Shown: positions 1-6,903 of the stretch, one piece after another | How the letters are laid out: each line of letters begins with the position of its first letter | Numbering within the stretch: position 1 is the first letter of the stretch | Assembly (NCBI RefSeq): GCF_003054055.1 | Contig: NZ_QBKI01000002.1 | Coordinates: 558,001-622,000, forward strand | Source of the DNA: Pontibacter mucosus | GTDB taxonomy: Bacteria; Bacteroidota; Bacteroidia; Cytophagales; Hymenobacteraceae | Direction of reading: 5' to 3' | Length of the DNA stretch: 64,000 nucleotides | Position numbers and translations under genes: made by a program | The notes under the pieces: model-generated | What the model was told of the DNA's origin: nothing | The model's input: the letters and a program-made list of their open reading frames with translations, nothing else | The model's database searches: none

Positions 1-2982
1 GGGAAAGTTCATCACTTAACGCTCTATAAGCATACAAGCGGAGCCTTGGTATTCGGCGCCGGAACTGTACAATACTCCTGGGGCTTAGATAGTAATCACG
101 ACCGCGGAAGTGCAGCACCAAGTCCGGCAATGCAGCAGGCAACTGTTAATCTTTTTGCAGACATGGGCGCGCAGCCCGGAAGCCTGCGCTCTGGCTTGGT
201 TGTCGCAACTGCTTCAACGGATACACAGGCTCCTGTAACTGCCATCACATCTCCTGCAGAAGGTACTAATCTGCCAGCGGGTGCTGCTGTTACCATCACT
301 GGTACAGCCTCTGATGCCAATGTAATTGCCGGGGTAGAGATATCTACCGATGGGGGCAATTCATGGCGACTTGCAAATGGAACAACAAACTGGTCATTCT
401 CCTGGACACCTACGACACAAGGTGCTGCAGCAATCAGAGCACGAGCTTTCGATGACTCCGGGAACATAGGGGTACCTGTAATAGTCAATGTTACTATAGG
501 CGGGGGAACAGCTCCTACTTGCCCCTGCACGGTTTTCCAAGCTTCCGCTGCTCCTTCAGGCAGCCTGCAAAACGATGGACAGGCACTGCAACTGGGCATG
601 AAGTTCCGCTCCTCCACCAACGGCTTTGTGACGGGGGTGCGCTTCTACAAGCAGACGGGCAACACGGGCACCCACACCGGCCAGCTCTACAGCAGCACCG
701 GCACGCTCTTGGCCTCAGTGGTGTTTCAGAACGAGACGGCCTCGGGCTGGCAGCAGGCCTCCTTCTCCTCGCCGGTGGCCGTCACGGCCGGCACCACCTA
801 CCTCATCTCCTACCACTCGAGCGGGGGCGGCTACTCGGCAGACGACAACGGCTTCAGCCAGGCCGTGGTGAACGGGCCCCTGACGGGCCTGCAGAACGGG
901 GCTGACGGGGCCAACGGCGTCTACCGCTACACCGCCTCGCCGGCCTTCCCCACCAGCAACTACCAGTCCAGCAACTACTTTGTCGACGTGGTGTTCGAAA
1001 CAGGCTCTCAGCCGGCCAACCAGGCGCCGGCCGTGGCGATTACCGCCCCGGCCAACAACGCCTCCTTCACCGCCCCGGCCAGCATAAACATCACGGCCTC
1101 GGCCTCGGATACAGACGGCACGGTAAGTAAGGTGGAGTTCTTCAACGGGGACACGAAACTGGGAGAGGATTTGACGAGCCCATATGCGTACAACTGGACT
1201 GGTGTGGTTGCTGGTACTTACGCTCTGACGGCTAAGGCAACTGACGACAAAGGGGCTGTGACCACGTCCTCCACAGTGAATGTGACCGTGAGCGCTCCGG
1301 CTAACCAACCACCTTCAGTAGCGATTACCTCGCCGACGAACAATGCCACTTTTACCGCTCCGGCAAGCATCACTTTATCTGCCTCGGCCTCCGATGCAGA
1401 TGGTTCAGTCAGCAAGGTAGAATTTTATAACGGCGCTACGAAGCTCGGTGAAGATCTGACGAGTCCGTACACCTATAGCTGGGAAAATGTTCCGGCAGGG
1501 AGCTATCAACTGACGGCGCGGGCAATAGACAACGCCGGCGTCTCGGCTACCTCTGCAGCGGTAAATATAACAGTTTCCGACCCTGCCAATACTTCCCCAG
1601 CGGTAGCAATCACTTCCCCGGCAAACAACACCACTTTCACCGCACCGGCCACGATCACGATTGATGCTAGTGCCTCGGATACGGACGGCAGCATAGTCAA
1701 AGTGGAGTTTTTCCAGGGCACGACTAAACTCGGGGAGGATACCAGCAGCCCGTACAGTTTTACCTGGAGCGGCGTGGTGGCGGGCACTTACACATTGACG
1801 GCGCAGGCAACGGATAACCTGGGGGCAACTACTACATCTGCCGGGGTGAATGTAACGGTAAACGCCCCGGCTAACAGCGCCCCAACTGTAGCAATCACGT
1901 CGCCTGCAAGCAATGCCACTTTTACTGCCCCGGCGAGTATTAATATTGCGGCCTCGGCCTCTGATACAGACGGAACGGTGAGCAAAGTAGAGTTTTACAG
2001 CGGTAGCACCAAGCTAGGTGAGGATCTGACCAGCCCGTACAACTACTCTTGGAGCAATGTGCCGGCGGGCAGCTATGCGCTTACTGCAAGGGCTACCGAC
2101 AACGCTGGTGGCGTTACCACTTCCGAAGCAGTGAATGTGACGGTGAGTGCCGCCCCGTCGGGCTGTCCTTGCACGGTCTTCCAGGCTTCGGCTGCTCCCA
2201 CAGGAAGTCTGCAAAACGACGGGCGGGCACTGCAGCTGGGCATGAAGTTCCGTTCCTCGGTAGCGGGCTACGTGACAGGAGTGCGCTTCTACAAGCAGGC
2301 GGGCAACACGGGCACCCACACCGGCCAGCTCTACAGTAGCGGTGGGGCGCTGCTGGCCTCGGTGGTGTTCCAGAACGAGACGGCCTCGGGCTGGCAGCAG
2401 GCTTCTTTCTCCTCGCCGGTGGCCATCACGGCTGGTACTACCTACGTCATCTCGTATCACAGCAGCGCCGGATACTACTCAGCCGACGACCGGGGGCTGA
2501 GCCAGGCCATCGTGAACGGGCCGCTGCGGGGGCTGGCCAACGGGGAGAGCGGCCGCAACGGGGTCTACAGGTACTCTAACACTCCAGCCTTCCCGACGAG
2601 CAACTACCAGGCGAGCAATTATTGGGTGGATGTGGTGTTCAATACCACCCTTGCCGCTACCGGCAGCCAGGCGCAGACGGCTGTGATGACGGGAGTTAAG
2701 AAAGAGAAAAACTCCCAGCCTACGCTGCTGGCATTCCCCAACCCATCCTCAGGGGAAGGGATACAGTTAGAAGTGCAGGGAATAGGAAGCATGGAGGAAT
2801 TCGTAGTAACTGTTCATAACAGCATTGGTAGTGAATTGGTACGGCTTGAAAGGAAAGCAAACATTGAAGGAAATTTCCTAGAAGAGATAAAGTTTGCTCC
2901 ACGGTTACCTCATGGTGCTTATACTATCAAAGTACAGAGTAAGAGCATCGTGCTTGGCCAAATCATCATCATAGACAAATAG
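1..2982 (+). CDS. Secreted multidomain protein with DUF4082 and Ig-like repeats and a T9SS tail (5' end missing)
   Basis: The frame is open from base 1, so the start lies outside the window and the TTG at 46 is internal. Domains in order: a tail resembling the C-terminal domain of N,N-dimethylformamidase beta-like proteins (to about base 210), an Ig-like domain (about 220-510), a DUF4082 domain (521-1005), four tandem Ig-like domains (1018-2150), a second DUF4082 (2158-2642), and a C-terminal sorting domain (about 2705-2979). The tail has the FPNPSSG start and closing beta strands typical of type A T9SS signals, so secretion to the cell surface by type IX is inferred. The role is probably adhesive or glycan-binding, which is a guess. 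The gene has no AAGTATA motif, unlike most of its neighbours. Confidence 0.85.
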   Translation, partial: GKVHHLTLYKHTSGALVFGAGTVQYSWGLDSNHDRGSAAPSPAMQQATVNLFADMGAQPGSLRSGLVVATASTDTQAPVTAITSPAEGTNLPAGAAVTITGTASDANVIAGVEISTDGGNSWRLANGTTNWSFSWTPTTQGAAAIRARAFDDSGNIGVPVIVNVTIGGGTAPTCPCTVFQASAAPSGSLQNDGQALQLGMKFRSSTNGFVTGVRFYKQTGNTGTHTGQLYSSTGTLLASVVFQNETASGWQQASFSSPVAVTAGTTYLISYHSSGGGYSADDNGFSQAVVNGPLTGLQNGADGANGVYRYTASPAFPTSNYQSSNYFVDVVFETGSQPANQAPAVAITAPANNASFTAPASINITASASDTDGTVSKVEFFNGDTKLGEDLTSPYAYNWTGVVAGTYALTAKATDDKGAVTTSSTVNVTVSAPANQPPSVAITSPTNNATFTAPASITLSASASDADGSVSKVEFYNGATKLGEDLTSPYTYSWENVPAGSYQLTARAIDNAGVSATSAAVNITVSDPANTSPAVAITSPANNTTFTAPATITIDASASDTDGSIVKVEFFQGTTKLGEDTSSPYSFTWSGVVAGTYTLTAQATDNLGATTTSAGVNVTVNAPANSAPTVAITSPASNATFTAPASINIAASASDTDGTVSKVEFYSGSTKLGEDLTSPYNYSWSNVPAGSYALTARATDNAGGVTTSEAVNVTVSAAPSGCPCTVFQASAAPTGSLQNDGRALQLGMKFRSSVAGYVTGVRFYKQAGNTGTHTGQLYSSGGALLASVVFQNETASGWQQASFSSPVAITAGTTYVISYHSSAGYYSADDRGLSQAIVNGPLRGLANGESGRNGVYRYSNTPAFPTSNYQASNYWVDVVFNTTLAATGSQAQTAVMTGVKKEKNSQPTLLAFPNPSSGEGIQLEVQGIGSMEEFVVTVHNSIGSELVRLERKANIEGNFLEEIKFAPRLPHGAYTIKVQSKSIVLGQIIIIDK
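521..1005 (+). repeat. DUF4082 coding repeat, copy 1
   Basis: First of two direct repeats inside one gene, the other at 2158-2642. Long runs are identical or nearly so at the DNA level, for example 658-697 against 2298-2337. This suggests recent duplication or gene conversion. Confidence 0.85.
1018..2150 (+). repeat. Four tandem Ig-like coding repeats of about 285 bp
   Basis: Each unit begins with a variant of APxVAITxPAxN and carries DTDG(T/S)VSKVEF and KLGEDLTSPY blocks. The units have diverged more at the DNA level than the DUF4082 pair. Confidence 0.85.
2158..2642 (+). repeat. DUF4082 coding repeat, copy 2
   Basis: Second copy of the repeat at 521-1005. Reading frame and flanking CPCTVFQASAAP residues are conserved. 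Confidence 0.85.
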
Positions 2983-3317
2983 TATTAGCCAGACAGGCAT
3001 CTTGATTTCCTTAAGTCAGAGCAAAGGGATGAAGGTGTAGGTAATAGGACTGTTGTAGTATTGGTTACAGTTATTGTTCAGTCAGCAGACACGCATAGTT
3101 CCTGCACTTTTTGGGCTGTGCTATAGGTTTGGACAACACCTGCATTTCCAGTTGCTCTACAAAATATTAAGAACCACGGCTTACTCAGTATTCTGAAAGG
3201 ATGTCATTTATACTTTCAAGTATAGGTGACATCCTTTCTGTGTTTACTTTGAAGCACCTATAGCATTTCTGCCACAGCCTCTCTATATTTAGGCAGTGCC
3301 ATATTCGAGAGCTGCCC
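2983..3317. other. Intergenic region, no gene seen
   Basis: A 335-base gap between the secreted protein and the P1 peptidase. Apart from the hairpin at 3195-3238 I see no gene, RNA or repeat. TATACTTTGAAG-like text near the peptidase is not a convincing promoter. Confidence 0.6.
3195..3238. terminator. Long hairpin with a nested AAGTATA stem
   Basis: The 12-bp arms GAAAGGATGTCA (3195-3206) and TGACATCCTTTC (3227-3238) are perfect. Inside the loop TATACTT (3209-3215) faces AAGTATA (3218-3224), a second perfect 7-bp stem. There is no clear T-run, so this is either a factor-aided terminator or a repeat. Confidence 0.6.
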
Positions 3318-4448
3318 ATGAGATTAACCTTTATACTTATACTTCTGATGGTGATGTACACTCAGGCCTGGGGTCAGGGACGAAAGCGCGTCCGGGAGTA
3401 TGGCGTGAAAGTCGGGGTGCTGCCAACCGGAAAGTATAACACGATAACTGATGTGGCCGGTGTTACCGTAGGACACACGACGCTGCTTGAGGGCGAACAC
3501 ATCCGCACGGGCGTAACGGCCATACTTCCCCACGAAGGCAACGTGTTTCAGCAAAAGGTGCCGGCTGCGGTGCATGTGGGCAACGGCTTTGGCAAACTGG
3601 CGGGCAGCACACAGATAAAGGAACTGGGTAACCTGGAGTCGCCTATCATACTGACCAATACCCTCGGAGTCGGAACTGCCATGAATGCTGTGGTGGGTTA
3701 TACGTTACAGCAGGCCGGAAACGAGCAGGTGCAGTCGGTGAACGCGGTGGTGGGAGAGACTAACGACGGCTACCTGAACGACATCCGGGGCAGGCACGTA
3801 CGGGAGGAGCATGTGCTACAGGCCATACAGCAGGCTAAAACAGGGGCAGTGCAGGAAGGGAACGTGGGGGCAGGCACCGGAACAGTGTGCTTCGGCTGGA
3901 AGGGCGGCATCGGTACTTCTTCCCGCAAGTTGCCGGAGAGCGCGGGCGCTTACACGGTGGGCGTGCTGGTGCAGACCAACTATGGCGGCGTGCTGCAGGT
4001 AAACGGCGTGCCGGTTGGCAAGGAATTGGACCAGTATTTCATGAACCAGCAAATCAAGGACAGCGCCGACGGCTCCTGCATGATCATTGTCGCGACCGAT
4101 GCGCCGGTGGATGCCCGTAACCTGGAGCGGATGGCCATGCGCGCCATGATGGGACTGGCAAAAACCGGAGGCATTGCCTCCAACGGCAGCGGCGACTATG
4201 TGATCGCCTTCTCAACCAATCCCGAATTGCGCGTCCCTTATACTTCCGAAGAGAAAACACAGGCAATTCCCATACTTCGTAACGATGAGATGTCGCCGCT
4301 GTTTATGGCTGTGATAGAGGCTACGGAAGAGGCTGTTCTTAACTCGCTGTTTATGGCAGAAGACATGACCGGAAAAGAAGGGCGGAAAGTAGAGGCGCTG
4401 CCGCTGAAAAAGGTTCTTAAGCTGTTAAAGAAATACAATGCAATCTAA
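3318..4448 (+). CDS. P1 family peptidase (DmpA-like aminopeptidase, S58)
   Basis: 376 residues starting with an exported-type leader ending near WGQ20. The fold is that of DmpA/L-aminopeptidase D-esterase: a GNVGAGTG block, KGGIGTSSR, and DGS followed by MIIVATDAP. In this family the precursor cleaves itself between Gly and Ser, and the new N-terminal Ser is the nucleophile. Here that would be Gly252-Ser253. The likely role is release of N-terminal residues, including D-amino acids, from peptides in the periplasm. The stop overlaps the next gene by 11 bases, so the two are probably translated together. Substrate unknown. Confidence 0.85.
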   Translation: MRLTFILILLMVMYTQAWGQGRKRVREYGVKVGVLPTGKYNTITDVAGVTVGHTTLLEGEHIRTGVTAILPHEGNVFQQKVPAAVHVGNGFGKLAGSTQIKELGNLESPIILTNTLGVGTAMNAVVGYTLQQAGNEQVQSVNAVVGETNDGYLNDIRGRHVREEHVLQAIQQAKTGAVQEGNVGAGTGTVCFGWKGGIGTSSRKLPESAGAYTVGVLVQTNYGGVLQVNGVPVGKELDQYFMNQQIKDSADGSCMIIVATDAPVDARNLERMAMRAMMGLAKTGGIASNGSGDYVIAFSTNPELRVPYTSEEKTQAIPILRNDEMSPLFMAVIEATEEAVLNSLFMAEDMTGKEGRKVEALPLKKVLKLLKKYNAI

Positions 4449-5286
4449 TCCCAACTTCGCCTACGTGCGCGGCCAGGTGCTGCCACTCGAGCAGGCAACC
4501 CTGCACATCAGCGATCTATCTATCCAGCGCGGCTACGGTGTGTTCGACTATTTCAGGGTGTTCCATGGCAAACCTGTTTTCCTGGATGATTACCTGGAGC
4601 GTTTTCATGCCTCGGCGGCGGCCATGAACCTGGAAGTTCCTGTACCGGACTCAGTGCTTCGGGAAGCGATAGACGAACTGATCCGGCGCAACAACCTGCC
4701 GCTGTCCGGCATGAAAATGATCCTGACGGGTGGCTACTCGGAGAATGGGTACGATCCAGCCGAAGCCAGCCTTATCATACAGCAGCAACCGCTCATCCTC
4801 CCAGGTCCGGAGATGCTGGAGCAGGGCATCAACGTCATCACCCACGAGTATGTGCGGGAGGTGCCGCGCGCCAAAACGATTAACTATACCATGGGCATCC
4901 GGCTGATAGGGGAGATCCGCAGGCGTGGGGCCAGCGACGTGCTCTACCAGCAAAACGGGGTGGTCTCGGAGTTTCCGCGCTGCAATCTCTTTATCGTGAA
5001 GCAGGACAACACGGTGGTAACGCCTGCCGATAACGTGCTGCTCGGTGTAACGCGCAAGAACGTGCTGGCGCTGGCCGGTAAGAAGTATAAAGCTGCAGAA
5101 GGCACGGTAACGCTGGAGGATGTGTACGGGGCAAAAGAGGTTTTCCTGACCAGCACGACCAAGCGCATCGTACCTATTGTGCAGGTGGATGAGCGGGTGA
5201 TCGGGAACGGAAAGCCGGGAGAGGTTACGCTCTCTCTGTTGCAGGACCTGGTGCAGTTAGAGGAGGAAAAAGGGGCGAGGATGTAA
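4438..5286 (+). CDS. Class IV aminotransferase (D-amino acid or branched-chain type)
   Basis: 282 residues, fold-type IV PLP enzyme. The catalytic lysine is probably K146 in RAKTINYT, and the cofactor-binding part continues with NGVVSEFPRCNLF and LLGVTRKNVL. The family includes D-alanine aminotransferase, branched-chain aminotransferase and aminodeoxychorismate lyase, and sequence alone does not decide among them. The start ATG lies inside the P1 peptidase gene (11-base overlap), so a shared job in peptide or D-amino acid breakdown is plausible. It is distinct from the true IlvE encoded next downstream and is separated from it by the attenuated leader. Confidence 0.8.
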   Translation: MQSNPNFAYVRGQVLPLEQATLHISDLSIQRGYGVFDYFRVFHGKPVFLDDYLERFHASAAAMNLEVPVPDSVLREAIDELIRRNNLPLSGMKMILTGGYSENGYDPAEASLIIQQQPLILPGPEMLEQGINVITHEYVREVPRAKTINYTMGIRLIGEIRRRGASDVLYQQNGVVSEFPRCNLFIVKQDNTVVTPADNVLLGVTRKNVLALAGKKYKAAEGTVTLEDVYGAKEVFLTSTTKRIVPIVQVDERVIGNGKPGEVTLSLLQDLVQLEEEKGARM

Positions 5287-5371
5287 GTATAAAGTATACT
5301 TCAGAAAGTATAAACCGCTTTGGCAACCCTTGTAAAACAAACGATTGCGTAAAAAATAATTTAGATTTGTC

Positions 5372-5401
5372 TTGCATTTTTAGTTTCAGCCTTTACTTTT
5401 G
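5372..5401 (+). promoter_or_regulatory. Bacteroidota-type promoter of the ilv operon
   Basis: TTG at 5372-5374, a 19-base spacer, then TACTTTTG at 5394-5401. This matches the Bacteroidota consensus TTG-N17-23-TAnnTTTG. Transcription should start near 5408, just ahead of the first leader peptide. I found no comparable promoter between here and ilvE. Confidence 0.7.
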
Positions 5402-5428
5402 CAAGCAACAAACACAGTAAAAAAGACA

Positions 5429-5503
5429 ATGCATCAGCTCATTCTATCCATTTCTATTATTATTCGCGTGGTCCTTCCGCGCGGGGTAGAGGTGGTATGC
5501 TGA
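5429..5503 (+). CDS. ilv leader peptide 1 (Ile/Val-rich)
   Basis: 24 codons from ATG 5429 to TGA 5501. Thirteen of 24 residues are branched-chain: five Ile, five Val, three Leu, including a run of three Ile (5456-5464) followed by Arg-Val-Val-Leu. An A-rich stretch precedes the start. It sits just after a promoter and just before an intrinsic terminator, upstream of ilvE. This is the layout of a ribosome-mediated attenuation leader: stalling at Ile or Val codons would report shortage of these amino acids. The segment GAGGTGG at 5489-5495, close to the stop, copies the 3' arm of the terminator and can pair with its 5' arm. Confidence 0.85.
   Translation: MHQLILSISIIIRVVLPRGVEVVC
5465..5483 (+). 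promoter_or_regulatory. Possible pause hairpin inside leader 1
   Basis: CGCGTGG (5465-5471) can pair with CCGCGCG (5477-5483) around a five-base loop, with one G-T pair. It could act as the pause structure of an attenuator. Confidence 0.4.
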
Positions 5504-5545
5504 TTCTGAAATAGAACCTATAGTTTAAGCTAACGCAGCCATCTC
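5489..5545 (+). promoter_or_regulatory. Predicted antiterminator pairing of attenuator 1
   Basis: GAGGTGG (5489-5495) can pair with CCATCTC (5539-5545), seven pairs with one G-T. That uses the 5' arm of the terminator, so the two structures exclude each other. A ribosome at the stop codon would cover 5489-5495 and allow termination. One stalled at the Ile run would leave it free. Confidence 0.65.
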
Positions 5546-5568
5546 CCCCAAAGGAGGTGGCTGTTTTT
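5536..5568 (+). terminator. Attenuator terminator 1
   Basis: CAGCCATCTCC (5536-5546) pairs with GGAGGTGGCTG (5553-5563), 11 pairs with one G-T, loop CCCAAA, then TTTTT at 5564-5568. A textbook intrinsic terminator, placed 33 bases after the leader 1 stop. Confidence 0.85.
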
Positions 5569-5592
5569 GTTTTATATAAAAAGTAAGAGATT

Positions 5593-5652
5593 ATGTTTTT
5601 AGGGCTCCTCCTAGTCATTATTATTCTCATTTATCCTCTACCGCCGGGTTGA
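5593..5652 (+). CDS. ilv leader peptide 2 (Leu/Ile-rich)
   Basis: 19 codons from ATG 5593 to TGA 5650. Eleven of 19 residues are branched-chain: six Leu, four Ile, one Val, with Leu-Leu-Leu-Val-Ile-Ile-Ile-Leu-Ile in the middle. It starts 25 bases after terminator 1 and is itself followed by terminator 2. The Leu run comes first, so this module looks tuned to leucine (and Ile), while leader 1 is tuned to Ile and Val. The tail carries CCGGG (5644-5648) and GAAGG (5651-5655), which can pair with the 5' arm and loop of terminator 2. Confidence 0.82.
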   Translation: MFLGLLLVIIILIYPLPPG

Positions 5653-5678
5653 AGGAATGGCCTTGTATTCTCTGATGC

Positions 5679-5712
5679 GCCTTTCTGACTGCCCGGTTAG
5701 AAAGGCTTTTTT
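5679..5712 (+). terminator. Attenuator terminator 2
   Basis: GCCTTTCTGA (5679-5688) pairs with TTAGAAAGGC (5697-5706), ten pairs with one G-T, followed by TTTTTT at 5707-5712. A competing pairing is CCGGG 5644-5648 with CCCGG 5692-5696 plus GAAGG 5651-5655 with CCTTTC 5680-5685 (one bulged T). This has the same topology as attenuator 1. It lies 34 bases ahead of ilvE. Confidence 0.82.
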
Positions 5713-5746
5713 GTGCACAATTATCTAACCTTACACACTTAAAACA

Positions 5747-6628
5747 ATGTATTTCAACAGCGACACACTCGTTTACCTCGACGGAAAATTTGTAAAGGCA
5801 AGCGATGCCTCCTGCTCCGTTTATGCCCAGACCCTGCACTACGGCTACTCTGTTTTCGAAGGAATCAGATCTTACAAAACCCCCAGCGGAACGCAGATTT
5901 TTAAGGCAAAGGAGCATTACGAGCGCCTTCATTTCTCCTGCCAAACCGTGGGGCTACCGCTCAACTATTCTGTGGAAGAGCTCACGGAGCTGACTTACCA
6001 GGTGCTGGAGCGAAACAACCTGCAGGATGCCTACATCCGCCCGCTGGTGTATGCCGCTACGCCTAACATGAGCCTGACTGCGGCGCAGGAGAGCAACGTG
6101 CTTATTGCCGCCTGGGAGTGGGGCAAGTACCTGGGCGACAGAACGCTGCGCGTGATGGTTTCCCCCTACGAACGTCCTAACCCGAAGTCGGTGCCGGTAG
6201 AGGCCAAGGTGGCCGGCCATTACGTTAACTCGACCATTGCCTGCTCCGACGCCAAGGCCAAAGGCTACGACGAGGCCCTGCTGCTGGACATGAATGGTTT
6301 CGTGGCGGAAGGCCCTGGAGCGAACTTTTTCTATGAAAAGGACGGCGAACTGTTCACGGCTCCTCCCGGCAGTATACTCCGCGGCATTACGCGCAACACC
6401 ATCATCGACTTGGCCCGCGAGGCAGGCATTACGGTACACGAGAAATTCTTTAAACCCGACGTGCTGCAGGAGGCGGACGCCGCCTTTATGACCGGCACAG
6501 CCGCGGAAGTGGTGGGCGTGCAGTCCATCAACGAGCGCGTGTTGCCGAAGCCATATGAGGAAAGTATAGGCGCGTTTCTGGGCAAGCGTTACTCCGAACT
6601 AGTAACCGGAAAGCTTGTACTTGCCTAA
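5747..6628 (+). CDS. ilvE: Branched-chain amino acid aminotransferase
   Basis: 293 residues. Carries out the last step of Leu, Ile and Val synthesis (transfer from glutamate to the 2-oxo acid) and the first step of their breakdown. Fold-type IV PLP enzyme. The catalytic lysine is K154 in EAKVAGHYVNS, followed by GFVAEGPGANFF and SILRGITRNTI, close to the standard IlvE pattern. First structural gene after the tandem attenuators. A Ser-Ile pair at about 6561 is written AGT-ATA, part of the genome-wide AAGTATA word. Confidence 0.93.
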   Translation: MYFNSDTLVYLDGKFVKASDASCSVYAQTLHYGYSVFEGIRSYKTPSGTQIFKAKEHYERLHFSCQTVGLPLNYSVEELTELTYQVLERNNLQDAYIRPLVYAATPNMSLTAAQESNVLIAAWEWGKYLGDRTLRVMVSPYERPNPKSVPVEAKVAGHYVNSTIACSDAKAKGYDEALLLDMNGFVAEGPGANFFYEKDGELFTAPPGSILRGITRNTIIDLAREAGITVHEKFFKPDVLQEADAAFMTGTAAEVVGVQSINERVLPKPYEESIGAFLGKRYSELVTGKLVLA

Positions 6629-6903
6629 GCAAATGTTGCTGAAAAAGTATAAATCCGCAGGTTAGAGATGGTAGCTGTGTGTTTCTATACTTATTGATTT
6701 TCAGTTATTTATACTTTGAAAGCCTCGCATCAGAAAGTATGGAAGTGGCGAAAGATTGCCCTGGCCGGCGGAAAAGATACCTGAACTTGCAGAGCATTAG
6801 CCATAGGTAGCCTGAGAAAGGCGCCCTGGCAACACCTGATTAACCTGTGGCAAGAGCCGCTCCTCCAAAGGGGCTTTTGCTTACCTCTAACCACCTTAAA
6901 ACA
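6629..6903 (+). other. ilvE-ilvD spacer with possible RNA structure
   Basis: 275 bases with no convincing gene. It contains CTGAGA (6811-6816) and ACCTGAT (6834-6840), words also found in the TPP riboswitch core, but the other conserved TPP parts are absent. GCTCCT (6859-6864) can pair with AGGGGC (6869-6874) ahead of TTTT, a weak terminator. No leader peptide rich in branched-chain residues is seen here. Confidence 0.35.

Noticed and set aside
46..48. TTG at 46 as the start of the first gene
   Set aside because: The same frame is open back to base 1 and encodes family-like sequence there, so the true start is outside the window.
1018..2150. CRISPR-like periodicity
   Set aside because: The repeat unit is about 285 bp, coding, and encodes Ig-like domains; no short repeat and spacer pattern exists anywhere in the window.
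6668..6697. Possible third ilv leader peptide between ilvE and ilvD
   Set aside because: The short frame has only two Val and no Ile or Leu run, and it is far from the weak hairpin.
6847..6903. Upstream GTG start for ilvD
   Set aside because: The extra 19 residues overlap a hairpin and do not resemble IlvD; ATG 6904 gives the usual N-terminus.
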